Source of the DNA: Persicaria tinctoria
Taxonomy: Eukaryota; Streptophyta; Magnoliopsida; Caryophyllales; Polygonaceae
Direction of reading: 5' to 3'
DNA: 64,000 nt
Assembly (NCBI GenBank): GCA_037127255.1
Contig: JBANSL010000006.1
Span: 81,496,350-81,560,349, forward strand
Each line of letters starts with the position of its first letter. Position 1 is the first letter of the stretch. A program made the translations under genes and the position numbers. Under the pieces are notes generated by a model. That model searched no databases. It saw only the letters and a program-made list of their open reading frames with translations, and had not been told where the DNA came from. Positions 35,940 to 47,439 of the stretch are shown here, piece after piece.

Positions 35940-37978
35940 ACTTACATACCCTCGACGGAAAGTCAGACTCAAGAATATGATGAGTTGGTAAGATTCTTGA
36001 AAACTATACTATTTTCTATCAAGTTTTTCATATTTTGTATCCATTCATCTTTTGGATGGGCAAGAGAGTTTGATTTACTTTTGAGGGCGCTAACAATATC
36101 CACTTAAGTCTTAAACGAAAAACCAAAATGAGTCGAGCCAACGACCTAAAACAAAGGTGCTACTCGTGAGGCAATTTTTTTTTATTAGTAGGTAGTTTGG
36201 GTGTTTTCGGCAAGACACTAACATTTCAAAATAAGTAAGAGAAGAACGCAAGGATAATGAGCCACGCCCGCGGCCCAAGAACCACGCCCGCGGCCTTCAG
36301 AATATAAAAAAAGGTTGGAATACATATAGAGTTGCGCCCGCGACCTACCTACCGCGCCCGCGGCCCTTCTCCTGCAGTAACTTTTGAATGTGACTCAGTT
36401 GTATTGAGCCCCTCCTCGTTCTACTTGTTTGAGTTGCCGTAAATTGTTTAAAGTGTCGTAGTTTTCCTTTTCCCGCCACCGCCACAAGTTTCATTATGAG
36501 TTTTCTTTTCTTTTACTCTTCCATGCTAATTCTTGTACTTGTCTTTAACTTCATTGAGGACAATGAAAGACTTAAATGTGGGGGGACTATTAGCTAGGAT
36601 TTAGGTTTTAGATTGCATTAGATAACATGTTTATTTCCATTCCATGTTTATTTCATATTATTTCATTGCATGTTTATTTCATAGTCTTAAAAAAAAATGC
36701 ATTAGTTAAGTTTGTTTTATTTTCCCACATGAAAGATCTCTTATCCTCTATATTTTATTTTTGATTTATGATGCCCCATGACTCACTTGGATTGTTGAAG
36801 CTTTGATTTAGTACTTTCATATATTAGTGAGTATGGTTTATTGATGATTGAGCATGTAAGACTCTTAGATTTGGGCGACATTGAAATTTTGTGCAAATTA
36901 CCCGGTGATACTATTTTGGCCTATTTCAGGACAATCTATAATGTGTCCTCTTGCTTGTTGAGTGTACTCTATTTAAATGCTTCCTCTTTGGCTTGCATTT
37001 AGATATCATTTTCAAGGCTGCATTTTATGATTTCTGCGCATGCCTTAAACATGATTAAGGCACCTTTATTAGCCTTATTTGACTAATTCCCACCTTACAT
37101 ATTATCCGTTGCTTGAAGCCCATTTGAGCTTGATTGCCTATTCTTTTGAAGCTCCACAAAATGTATCCATAGCCAATTATAGCCCGACCCCATCCGGGAA
37201 TTTAGGAATAGTTGGTGAATATCTATATTGTAGATGATGGTTTCAGTGATGGATGATGTGATTTGAGGTATCTTTCTGTATGTTCAGTTGTTTCTAATTA
37301 GTGCTTATTACTTGGGACCTAAGGAGGATAAAATTCACTTAGGGGTAAAAGTCAAGGAAAATCGATTAATATAGCATGATATAAAAAGAAAAAGAAAAAG
37401 AATAAGAAGAAAGAAAAAAAATATATAATAAAGGATAGAGTTGAGTATGCTTGTAGAGTTGTATACTTGAGATTGGGATTGTATGACATGTAGAGATACG
37501 GTATGAGTTGATGAGTAGTGGTTTGTAATTTGGTGAGTTCCTTAGTTCCCGGATTATGAGCACCACATGGCCTAAACATGTCCATACCTTATGTTTTCTA
37601 CCTTGGCCCCATTACAACCTGATTGAAAGACCTCATGATTTTTGTTGTGTGTGGAGTCACCGGCTGTGGAGAGTTAGAACACTGATGCAAGTCTCTTATA
37701 GCTAAGCTTCCAAAGATTGAGTTTTGAGCGTGAAATTGTTAACCCCTAAACACATGAGTGAGAGAGAAACACATACCTAGTGAGGTGCAGAATTGACATG
37801 TTTGCTTGAGTTTATTGGTAACAAAATATGTGCAATGATGTTGTCAATTTATCATGTTTACTTCCCTTTCATTTCTAAAGAAACAGTTGGGGTGGATGCA
37901 TGAAGGGTTTGTATGTGGGGTGATATGATGTTGTTTTCATTGCTTGAGGGCAAGCAAAGGTTTAAGTGTGAGGGAATT
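35940..37978 (+). other. Non-coding interior of the Athila-type derivative
   Basis: No ORF of note. It contains a cluster of four GCCCGCGGCC-type motifs (about 36255-36365), the CATTGAGGACAATG landmark and a final TTTAAGTGTGAGGGAATT polypurine-like tract. The 77- and 66-codon minus frames over the A-rich tract at 37380 are composition effects. Confidence 0.6.
36255..36365. repeat. Cluster of CGCGCCCGCGGCC-type motifs
   Basis: Four copies, such as CCACGCCCGCGGCC and CCGCGCCCGCGGCC, lie in an otherwise AT-rich region. The same motif is found in both LTRs of this element (34267-34375 and 38213-38296). Confidence 0.85.
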
Positions 37979-39229
37979 TGATAGCATCCTTTCATAGAGG
38001 TGTTATAGGACTTATTTAGCATAGTTTAGATGTAAATAATGTCATTATTCATATTAATTTGTGAATTTGATTATTGTGGTTATGGAGGCGGAATCTACAC
38101 ATAGTTGTTATTAATTTCAGGTATGAGAAACTTGGATGGGAGATGCAGGAAGCGAAGATGATATTACATGATTCAATCAAGGAAGCAAGGAGAAGATTGC
38201 TGTCAACAGAGAGCCGCACCCACGGCCATGTAGCCGCGCCCATGGCCAATGCCGAGAGCAAGAGTTGACTGAGCCATTAAGCCGCGCCCGCGGCCTTTGT
38301 CATCGCCAAAACTCTACTTTGTCGAATTACTTATTTTAATTAGGTTATTTTGTAACTCTTTTGGATGTATATTAAAGGGGGTTTTAGGAGACTTATTATT
38401 GACCGTTAGCAATTGAAGAAACCCTAGAGGAGAGCTTTGTGCTATGGCGAACTAAACTCCTCTTTCGTTTGATTGATTAGTTTAAAGCTTTCAATTTGAT
38501 ATTCCGTGAGATATTCTCTACTCTATTTACTTTTGAGATATGTTTATCTTCCATTGGCATTGCTTATCATTGAGTTTGTGTTCTATTGGATTGGCCACCT
38601 AATATTACTTGAATTCAATCTATCGCTAGATCTATAGGGACGCTAGTTGAAGAACTTAGATCGTAGTATGGACTTGTGATCGTCAAGGGCTAGTTGACTT
38701 GGTTGATTGCATGAAGATAAAGATACATTTGGTTTATTGCTAGTTGCTTTATTTCAATTGTTCTTATTGTATTTCTTTGGTGTGCATTGCTATTGTCAAA
38801 TTGAATCTGGATAGTTTCTAGGTTATTAACCAATAAGGGTGTCTAAAGTCTAGTTGACATATTCACTAATTGCAGGGAAGGAATTGAAAGTTATTGTCAA
38901 GGTACAATTGATTTTCACAATAGGTTGATCAAGAATAAGGTTTAGGGAATTTCAAGGATTGAAATCCAGTTTGAGAGTGGATACTAATTAATCAAGCGTC
39001 TTTCTCACATATTGTTATCAATCACCATCATTGCATCCTTTTCTTACTTTTGTGTTACTCTGCATACTTCCAAAACTTCTCTTTTCATATCTCCTCACTT
39101 TAGCATACACATTGAGCATACGAATTACACAAGTCTCTTTGGGTTCGACCTGTACTTGCCAAGCTATACTAGTTAGGTTAGTTCAGAACTATTTGATAGA
39201 ATTTAAAGACTGCGAATATATCTCTATCA
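37979..39229 (+). repeat. 3' LTR of the Athila-type derivative
   Basis: 1251 bp, matching 34033-35307. It contains three motifs of the GCCCGCGGCC type at 38213-38296, two of them mutated by transitions (CCCACGGCC and CCCATGGCC). Its last 0.19 kb is repeated at 42457-42641 as part of a tandem duplication. Confidence 0.92.
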
Positions 39230-39375
39230 CTATGAGAATAACATTGACTGCCACGAGAAGAACAATCCAGTTGTGGAGACGGGTCACACGAGCTTGGGAC
39301 GCAGCATTCAACCAATGTCAAGCAAAGACTGGATGTGAGACGAGTCTCCCTACCCACCAGCTCGTCATTGGTTGT

Positions 39376-39770
39376 TCACAGTGTGACCATCGCAACCTCC
39401 CAACGTTCCCCTCTATCATCACTCAGCTGAAGGCGGTCAGTTAGGTAGCGTGTCAGTGCTTCGAGCTCAAGGATACGAGGATTTCCCATGTTATTATTCC
39501 CCTGATCAGTCCTCACTCCACTGAAGGCAACTTGCATTAGAGGTGCTGCAACCGGTTCAGGAGCTGGTGCTGCAATCGATATAATGAAGACATATTTAGA
39601 GATCGCACAAAAAAAGATCATATGTTGAATTCAGTGTTTGAACTACCTTGTGTGCCTAATGGTTATAGCGGTTATAGACCCCGTGTATCCACAAATATTT
39701 GCGTAAGTCCCCGCTAGGCCAACTAATGTCAGAGTCGTCGGAGTTCACCATGATTATCTACAATTATAAC
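39376..39770 (-). pseudogene. Minus-strand exon pair, copy 1 (unknown protein, stop-broken)
   Basis: The minus strand has an acceptor ATTGCAG at 39570 opening an exon that reads APAPEPVAAPLMQVAFSGV and, further on, ILELEALTRYLTDRL. A TGA ends the frame near 39376, at a position where copy 2 reads on (42982 to about 42591). An upstream minus exon near 39660-39752 begins MVNSDDSDISWPSGDLRKYL and ends at an AAG/GTAGTT donor, though a TAG lies 12 bases earlier. The family is not recognised; the layout upstream (leader-like DNA to about 40320) suggests a gene facing away from the Ptta-like gene. Confidence 0.4.
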
Positions 39771-40443
39771 ATACATATATATTATATGCTTAATCCCTCA
39801 AGAATAAGAAATTAAGAATCACACACCAAGGGCATATATTTGTTCAGCATTCAACATTCAAAAATAACAAATGTAATGCTAATCCCAAATCCCACAAATA
39901 TTATATGCTCTCTGTCTCTCTCCCTTTCTCTCTGTCTGTCTCTCTCTCTCCATAAACTAGAAGCTAACTGTAATCCCATAAATGACATATATACTCGATC
40001 AATCGCACAACGCTAATTCTAACCCTGACCTGAAATCGCCCCAATTTCGCTCCATCTATTGGATGAGAGAGAGTTAGAAGCGAACTCCAATCCCAAAACC
40101 CTAACCCTGTAGGTTGTCGTAAACTCCAATTTCGTCCCTTTCAATAGCCACTGGACGAAGGTGGGAAATGAAAATCATACACATAGAGAAGAAGAAGTGC
40201 CATCACCATCTGGATTTCCTGATGGGTGTCGTAGCTTGATCGAAGTTTGTCACCAGCACCTGCGGCTTCGAGCTCTTAGACGACGAGTGAGAGCGAGGGC
40301 GACGATGAGTGGGCATGTTTTTTGTTTTTGGTCGAGATGGAGAGTGGGTCTATTGGATGGGCTTGTAATATTGTACTATATCGGGCCCATAGTGTGCCAA
40401 AAAAATTAGGAGGGAAATACGTTCTTAGACGAGGGAAGTCAAA

Positions 40444-42445
40444 ATTCAACCACAAAAATTCATTACAATCGTTTCATTCAGTCAGAGTCCCCTCGCTCTC
40501 TCAACTTCAGTAAGTCGCTCTCCATCTCTTAATTTTGTCCCCAAATCTTGTCTGGTCACTCAACCAATCTCCCCATCTCTGTAAGAAAGGAGCTCATCTG
40601 CCTCCCCGCCACATCGACGGTCCTCCTCCCACACTGTTGGGAAGCTTCGCACAGGTTATGTCATCGTCTCTCTCTTTTGAAAACTTTGAAACAAAATATT
40701 GATCTAGGGTTTCAGGAGTATATGAAATTGGTCGGTTATCCCCTTGATTATGCAATCTGATAGTTTGATACTCATTTCTGCATATCGACCTAGGGTGTTA
40801 CTGAAATGAACCGTCATATTTCGTTTGTGTTTGAACTGGGGTTTACTTCCTTCTTCACATGACATCAAGTGTTGTTCTTGTTGCAGTGTGTCACCCTGGC
40901 TTCTAAAATGCATGGAGGGTTTCTCAATCAAGGAACAACCCGGTGATCTGCTCGTACACAGAACATCCAACCTGAACCCTCTCAACCTATTGATCCCTCT
41001 AAACCACCCTCACTCTCTCAACCCATTGCACCCTCTACAACACACTCACCCTCTCAACCTATTACTCAACCTATTGCACCCTCTAATGGTCTCCATGTCC
41101 CAGAAAGTGCTTCTAAAGAACCCTGACGAAAAGGTATTGCATCCACTATGCCTACAAATACCTCTAATGCACCCTCTAAATCATCACTCCCCATGACTCA
41201 GGTGTAACCTGTTGCTTCAGCCTCCGAAGATGGAACCTGTTTAACTTTAAGTACTCCACCCTCCACACGTTTGCCTCCTCAAACAAGTACTCCCACATCA
41301 CAACAGGCACCCTGCTCACAACCTCTTGCTACTGCTCGGTTGTTCCCCGAACCCAACGAGGACGACCTCCAACGACTTGGGTGCGGATCAGTATCATCTC
41401 AACAACCTTTGTCTTATAGCATCCAAGAAGACAATAATGCCATAGCTACAGAGTCATCTCAAGTGGACAAGAGAGTGGAAATTGAGCTCATCAATGGAAG
41501 GTATACAAATGTATACTTCTAATTGTGTTTTTTTTTTTTTTGCATATGGGGATTCTCATTTTTGTGTAGCGTAAACGAACCAAGATTGTGATGGCTTTCC
41601 TTAAGTACCGTCACAGAATTACCATTTCAGCTGAAGTGTGGTTTCTTTTTTAGTTCCATAAATGTTTTTCCTTAAGTACCTTTACATGATTACTCTTTCT
41701 ACTGAATTGTGAACTATGAGCTCCTAATTCAGTTTCTTCTCATGTTTTACTTATGTTAAAATAACTTCGCACAATATGATTTTCCTACAAATGAATATGA
41801 AGCTTGTTCATTTGTAATCTTATGAAGGTCGTAGATGTTGTAATATTATTTTTCTGTAATTATGTTCAGTTGTTGAGTTTTTCCTTAATTATCAACACTT
41901 ACTTACATAAATTAATTTGCAAGGTTTGGTGGATCAAGTGCCGCTTATGGAATCCTCATGCAAATTATACATTCCCATTTCGATTGGCCTTACATTCGGT
42001 GGAGTAGTGTTCTTGAAGCAACACTCGATTTATGGTAGGAAATGTTCAAGGTATAAATACATTCTATATATCCATTACTGTCTTCGTATATAGTATTATC
42101 CTTTAACTATATATATAATAGCATTGCTATATCTTCAACACATATAGAGTCGATGCAAGTGGGAAGAGAGCTTAACTTAAGAACATGTCCGTAAAGTTTT
42201 CAACACGAAAGGAGGTAACCACTTCATGATCACCTCTTCGGGAAGGTTCGTGGTGGGAAAACAAGGAAGATGCCTTGTTGGGTAAAAAAGGATATATGGT
42301 TGAAGATGTTGGATTTATGGGCAAATGAGGAGAAGTTTCTTAAATAATCTAAAGTAAAGAAGCAAAACCGGGCGGTTGCAACTCAAAAGGGAACTCCAAT
42401 TTACAGTGGCGGATTAGTTTCTACAACCGTAGTTAAAGATCAACT
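40444..42445 (+). pseudogene. Ptta/En/Spm-type transposase gene, 5' exons, copy 1
   Basis: A leader exon ends CTTCGCACAG/GTTATG (40651). An exon opens after TTGCAG (40886) with a Pro/Ser/Gln-rich stretch (QPIDPSKPPSLSQPIAPS). An exon near 41924-42050 reads WPYIRWSSVLEATLDLW, and a last exon near 42145-42445 contains VKKDIWLKMLDLWANEEKF and KKQNRAVATQ. These are the landmarks of plant Transposase_24 (Ptta/En/Spm) proteins. Stops break it (TGA near 40953, TAA near 41206, a TAG in the LW/EMFK exon) and there is at least one frameshift. It lacks the 3' exons, which follow only copy 2. Confidence 0.65.
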
Positions 42446-42590
42446 GGTAAGTTTTTTTACTTGTGTGTTACTCTGCATACTTCCAAAACTTCTCTTTTCA
42501 TTTTTCCTCACTTTAGCATACACATTAAGCATACGAATTGCACAAGTCTCTTTGGGTTCGACCTGTACTTGCCGAGCTATACTAGTTAGG

Positions 42591-43170
42591 TTAGTTTAGA
42601 ACTATTTGATAGAATTTAACGACTGCGAAAACATCTCTATCACTATGAGAATAACATTGACTGCCACGAGAAGAACAATCCAGTTGTGGAGACGGGTCAC
42701 ACAAGCCTGGGACGCAGCATTCAACCAATGTCAAGCAAAGACTGGATGTGAGACGGGTCTCCCTACCCACTAGCTCGTCATTGGTTGTTCGCAGTGTGGC
42801 CATCCCAACCTCCCGATGTTCCCCTCTATCATCACTCAGCCGGAGGCGGTCAGTTAGGTAGCGTGTCAGTGCTTCGAGCTCAAGGATACGAGGATTTCCC
42901 ATGTTATTATTCTCCTGATCAGTCCTCACTCCACTGAAGGCAACTTGCATTAGAGGTGTTGCAACCGGTTCAGGAGCTGGTGCTGCAATCGATATAATGA
43001 AGACATATTTAGAGATCGCACAAAAAAAAGATCGTATGTTGAATTCAGTGTTTGAACTACCTTGTGTGCCTAATGGTCATAGTGGTTATCGACCCCGTGT
43101 ATCCAGAAATATTTGCGTAAGTCCCCGCTAGGCCAACTAATGTCAGATTCGTCGGAGTTCACCATGATCA
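42591..43170 (-). pseudogene. Minus-strand exon pair, copy 2 (reads further than copy 1)
   Basis: Same structure as copy 1. The 119-codon frame reads through the position of the copy 1 stop (VGMATLRTTNDELVGR here) and ends only in the duplicated LTR sequence. So the true exon end is not visible, and the last 20 or so codons are LTR-derived. The protein is unrecognised. Confidence 0.4.
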
Positions 43171-43320
43171 TCTATAATTATAACATACATATATATTATA
43201 TGCTTAATCCCTCAACAATAAGAAATTAAGAATAACACACCAAGGGCATATATTTGTTCAGCATTCAACATTCAAAAATAACAAATGTAATGCTAATCCC
43301 AAATCCCACAAATATTATAT

Positions 43321-43321
<1 letters not shown>

Positions 43322-43379
<58 letters not shown>
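43322..43379. repeat. (CT)29 microsatellite
   Basis: Uninterrupted CT repeat. The matching place in copy 1 (39910-39950) is shorter and interrupted by GT and CCTTT, so the tract expanded or was purified after the duplication. Confidence 0.95.
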
Positions 43380-43382
<3 letters not shown>

Positions 43383-43859
43383 AACTAGAAGCTAACTGTA
43401 ATCCCATAAATGACATATATACTCGATCAATCGCACAACGCTAACTCTAACCCCGACCTAAAATCGCCCCAATTTCGCTCCATCTACTAGACGAGAGAGA
43501 GTTAGAAGCGAACTCCAATCCCAAAACCCTAACCTTTTAGGTTGTCGTAAACTCCAATTTCGTCCCTTCCAACAGCCACTGGACGAAGGTGGGAGATGCA
43601 AATCATACACATAGAGATGAAGAAGTGCCATCACCACCTGGATTTCCTGATGGGTGTCGTAGCTTGATCGAAGTTTGTCACCAGCACCTGCGGCTTTGAG
43701 CTCTTAGACCACAAGTGAGAGCGAGGGCGACGATGAGTGGGCATGTTTTTTGTTTTTGGTTGAGATGGAGAGTGGGCCTATTGGATGGGCTTGTAATATT
43801 ATATTATATCGGGCCCATAGTGTGCCAAAAAAAATTAGGAGGGAAATAAGCTCTTAGAC

Positions 43860-46805
43860 GAGGGAAGTCAAAATTCAACCACAAAAATTCATTACAATCA
43901 TTTCATTCAGTCTCTTCATCTCCCAATTTCTTTCAGACTGTCAGATTCCCCTCGCTCTCTCAACTTCAGTAAGTCGCTCTCCATCTCTCAATTTTGTCCC
44001 CGAATCTTGTCTGGTCACTCAACCAATCTCCCCATCTATGTCAGAAAGGAGCTCATCTGCCTCCCCGCCATGTCGACGGTCCTCCACCCACACTGTTGGG
44101 AAGCTTCGCACAGGTTATGTCATCGTCTCTCTCTTTTGAAAACTTTGAAACAAAATATTGATCTAGGGTTTCAGGAGTATATGAAATTGGTCGGTTATCC
44201 CCTTGATTATGCAATCTGATAGTTTGATACTCATTTCTGCATATCGACCTAGGGTGTTACTGAAATGAACCGTCATATTTCGTTTGTGTTTGAACTGGGG
44301 TTTACTTCCTTCTTCACATGACATCAAGTGTTGTTCTTGTTGCAGTGTGTCACCCTGGCTTCTAAAATGCATGGAGGGTTTCTCAATCAAGGAACAACCC
44401 GGTGATCTGCTCGTACACAGAACATCCAACCTGAACCCTCTCAACCTATTGATCCCTCTAAACCACCCTCACTCTCTCAACCCATTGCACCCTCTACAAC
44501 ACACTCACCCTCTCAACCTATTACTCAGCCTATTGCACCCTCTAATGGTCTCCATGTCCCAGAAAGTGCATCTAAAGAACCCTCACGAAAAGGTATTGCA
44601 TCCACTGTGCCTACAAAAACCTCTAATGCACCCTATAAATCATCACTCCCCGTGACTTAGGTGTAACCTGTTGCTTCAGCCTCCGAAGATGGAACCTCTT
44701 TAACTTTAAGTACTCCACCCTCCACACGTTTGCCTCCTCAAACAAGTACTCCCACATAACAACAGGCACCCTTCTCACAACCTCTTGCTACTGCTCGGTT
44801 GTTCCCCGAACCCAACGAGGACGACCTCCAACCACTTGGGTGCGGATCACTATCATCTCAACAACCTGTGTCTCATAGCATCCAAGAAGACAATAATTCC
44901 ATAGCTACAGAGTCATCTCAAGTGGACAAGAGAGTGGAAATTGAGCTCATCAATGGAAGGTATACACATGTATACTTCTAATTGTGTTTTTTTTTTTTTT
45001 GCATATGGGGATTCTCATTTGTGTGTAGCGTAAACGAACCAAGATTGTGATGGCTTTCCTTAAGTACCGTCACAGAATTACAATTTCAGCTGAAGTGTGG
45101 TTTCTTTTTTAGTTCCATAAATGTTTTTCCTTAAGTACCTTTACATGATTACTCTTTCTACTGAATTGTGAACTATGAGCTCTTAATTCAGTTTCTTCTC
45201 ATGTTCTACTTATTTTAAAATAACTTTGCACAATATGATTTTCCTATAAATGAATATGAAGCTTGTTCATTTGTAATCTTATGAAGCTCGTAGATGTTGT
45301 AATATTATTTTTCTGTAACTATGTTCAGTTGTTGAGTTTTTCCTTAATTATCAACACTTACATAAATTAATTTGCAATGTTTGGTGGATCAAGTGCCGAT
45401 TATGGAATCCTCATGCAAATTATACATTCCCATTTCGATGGGCCTTACATTCGGTGGAGTAGTGTTCTTGAAGCAACACTCGATTTATGGTGGGAAATGT
45501 TCAAGGTATAAATACATTCTATATATCCATTACTGTCTTCGTATATAGTATTATCCTCTAACTATATATATAATAGCATTGCTATATCTTCAACACATAT
45601 AGAGTCGATGCAAGTGGGAAGAGAGCTTAACTTAAGAACATGTCCGTAAAGTTTTCAACACGAAAGGAGGTAACCACTTCAGAATCACGTCTTCGGGAAG
45701 GTTCGTGGTGGGAAAACAAGGAAGATGCCTTGTTGGGTAAAAAAGGATATATGGTTGAAGATGTTGGATTTATGGGCAAATGAGGAGAAGTTTCTTAAAT
45801 AATCTAAAGTAAAGAAGCAAAACCGGGCGGTTGCAACTCAAAAGGGAACTCCAATTTACAGTGGCGGATTAGTTTCTACAACCGTAGTTAAAGATCGACT
45901 GGTAAGTTTTTTTTTTTTTTGTTGGGGTTTAATTTCTACATATATTCTTTTCAATGTCTTTTGTGTTGTCCGTGTGCTTTTTTAAGCAATATAACATGTG
46001 CTACAACAGTGCTTCTATAGCCTTTAACAACCTATAATTTGTATGACAGAAGATGGAACTTAGACAAGACTCAACACCAAAGCTAACATTTGAAATGTGC
46101 CATAAAAAGAAAGATGGTACTTGGGCTGGCACTCAATCTCAAGACAATGTGATAGGTCCAAATTACATTTCCTTTGTATTTGATATTTTGGTTCCATTTA
46201 CAGATGTTCAACTTCCCTTACCCTAGCTACATTTGCTTGGAATATAGGACCATTAATTCATTACATCTACTTTCTTTCATAGGAAAAGTACGACCAATTG
46301 CTTGATGATGCAATCCAGGATGGCGAGCTCTCTGACAGTGGTTCCCATGCAGTTGACAAGAATGCTTTCTGGATCAAAGCAATAAGTGGTGTCAAAAAAG
46401 AAGGATTGTAGGCATGGATCTGAGTCCCGAGCTATCTTGCAATCAACCCAAGGTATTTGTCCACGCGTTGTACTCTCTACTGGATCTCAAGACTATGGTA
46501 GTATAAGAGACGAGATGCTCTCACAAATGTCAACTTTCAAGGAAGAGGTTAGGAAAGAAATGAAAGATTTAGGTGAGCAAGTGCAAGGTAATGTGACTGC
46601 AAACATCAAGGAAGAAATGAAAGCGTTCGGAGACATGGTTCAGAAACAAGTGACTTCCAGCATAAAGCATGAACTGACCCTGTTTGGAAAACAAGTGATG
46701 GTTGAGACTAAGAACGTCAATGAAGAATGACAACACAAGATCTTTGCCACCATGAAAGAGTTTTATCAAGGCAAAAGTCCCCGCAAAAATCCTCGCACCA
46801 AGTAA
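43860..46805 (+). pseudogene. Ptta/En/Spm-type transposase gene, copy 2 with 3' exons
   Basis: Exons as in copy 1, then single-copy 3' exons. An exon at about 45388-45506 reads GPYIRWSSVLEATLDLWW followed by EMFK. The next (about 45603-45900) holds KKQNRAVATQ and the GG-containing YSGGLVSTT. Then comes an exon at 46050-46151 with KKKDGTWAGTQSQ, and one from 46284 with DQLLDDAIQDGELSDSGS and NAFWIKAISGVKK. After a frameshift near 46395 it runs to a TGA at 46728-46730 in a coiled-coil-like, Glu/Lys-rich tail (MLSQMSTFKEEVRKEMKDLG). This is the domain order of plant Ptta/En/Spm (Transposase_24) proteins, thought to act in CACTA-type transposition. Stops shared with copy 1 show it was dead before the duplication. 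A functional product is very unlikely. Confidence 0.7.
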
Positions 46806-46819
46806 CTTCTTCTGCTTGT

Positions 46820-46821
<2 letters not shown>

Positions 46822-46895
<74 letters not shown>
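46822..46895. repeat. (CA)37 microsatellite
   Basis: Uninterrupted CA/TG repeat just after the 3' end of the Ptta-like gene. It creates spurious Thr/His and Val/Cys frames on the two strands. Confidence 0.97.
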
Positions 46896-46896
<1 letters not shown>

Positions 46897-47029
46897 CCAG
46901 CATGTTTGTGTGTTAAATTTTGTCATGCATTAGAAGCATGATATTAGGAATATCGTATATGTAAGCTTACATGTGGGGACAAGACACATATGGGCCTCAA
47001 TCTAATCCTATACCCGTCTATATTTTTTT

Positions 47030-47439
47030 TAGGTATGTGATTATTATGCATGTATGCTTCTGTGACTTGGTGCGAGACTTTTGAATGGCGTGTGAGAAAG
47101 AGCTTATAAGACTCTGACTCCATCACCACATCAACTATGATAGTTTTTGGGATTATTGGATTTCTGTTTTGACCCAGCACTTCCATGTCACACTAGTTGT
47201 ATTTGGTTCGAGACTATGATGATTGGTTGCTAAAATGATTTTCGCGACTTAGGCCCTAGGACATGTACAGGGGTGCTAACCCCGGGTCTCCAACGACCCT
47301 CACGATGGTGTTCGAAATCCAACTTTCCGCCACTAATTCGTTGTTTTTAAACTTCAACTTGTACTCATTGCGCAAGATCCGAATAAAGGATTCAATCCTT
47401 CAAAATGTAACTCGGGTTTCCTAAACTCGGGCCGTTACA
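47030..47439 (+). repeat. Diverged LARD-family LTR end
   Basis: It aligns, at lower identity, to the last 0.4 kb of the LARD LTRs: GTTTTGACCC, TAGGAC.TGTACAGGGGT.TAACCCCGGG in spirit, TCTCCAAC, and a final CTCGGGCCGTTACA. No primer site follows the terminal CA, so it is a solo or truncated LTR. The left limit is approximate. Confidence 0.75.

Larger units (their letters stand above)
34033..39229 (+). mobile_element. Athila-type non-autonomous LTR element, complete ends
   Basis: LTRs at 34033-35307 and 37979-39229 both begin TGATAGC and end TCTCTATCA. A perfect 5-bp target duplication CTATG lies at 34028-34032 and 39230-39234. The primer site, a gag fragment, the Athila landmark (CATTGAGGACAATG then AAATGTGGGGGGA near 36552-36584) and the polypurine tract (about 37964-37976) are in the right order. 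There is no protease, RT, RNase H or integrase, so it would rely on an autonomous Athila. This is the best-defined retroelement in the window. Confidence 0.93.
39044..42456. repeat. Tandem duplication, copy 1
   Basis: It matches 42457-45910 along its whole length with a few percent of differences. It begins inside the Athila-type LTR and ends in a T-run just after a splice donor (CTGGTAAGTTTTTTT). The join (T-run with TTACTT) shows microhomology. Confidence 0.92.
42457..45910. repeat. Tandem duplication, copy 2
   Basis: It begins with 0.19 kb of Athila-type LTR end, including the last bases TCTATCA and the CTATG target duplication, but no other LTR sequence. This proves the retroelement was already present when the segment doubled. 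Copy 2 carries an expanded CT tract. Confidence 0.92.

Noticed and set aside
40825..41196. 123-codon frame rich in Leu/Pro/His, and its copy at 44284
   Set aside because: The alternative frame gives the Pro/Ser/Gln-rich stretch expected next to the transposase exons; the listed frame is its shadow.
46717..46933. Cys/Val and Thr/His repeat ORFs
   Set aside because: Produced by the (CA)37 microsatellite.
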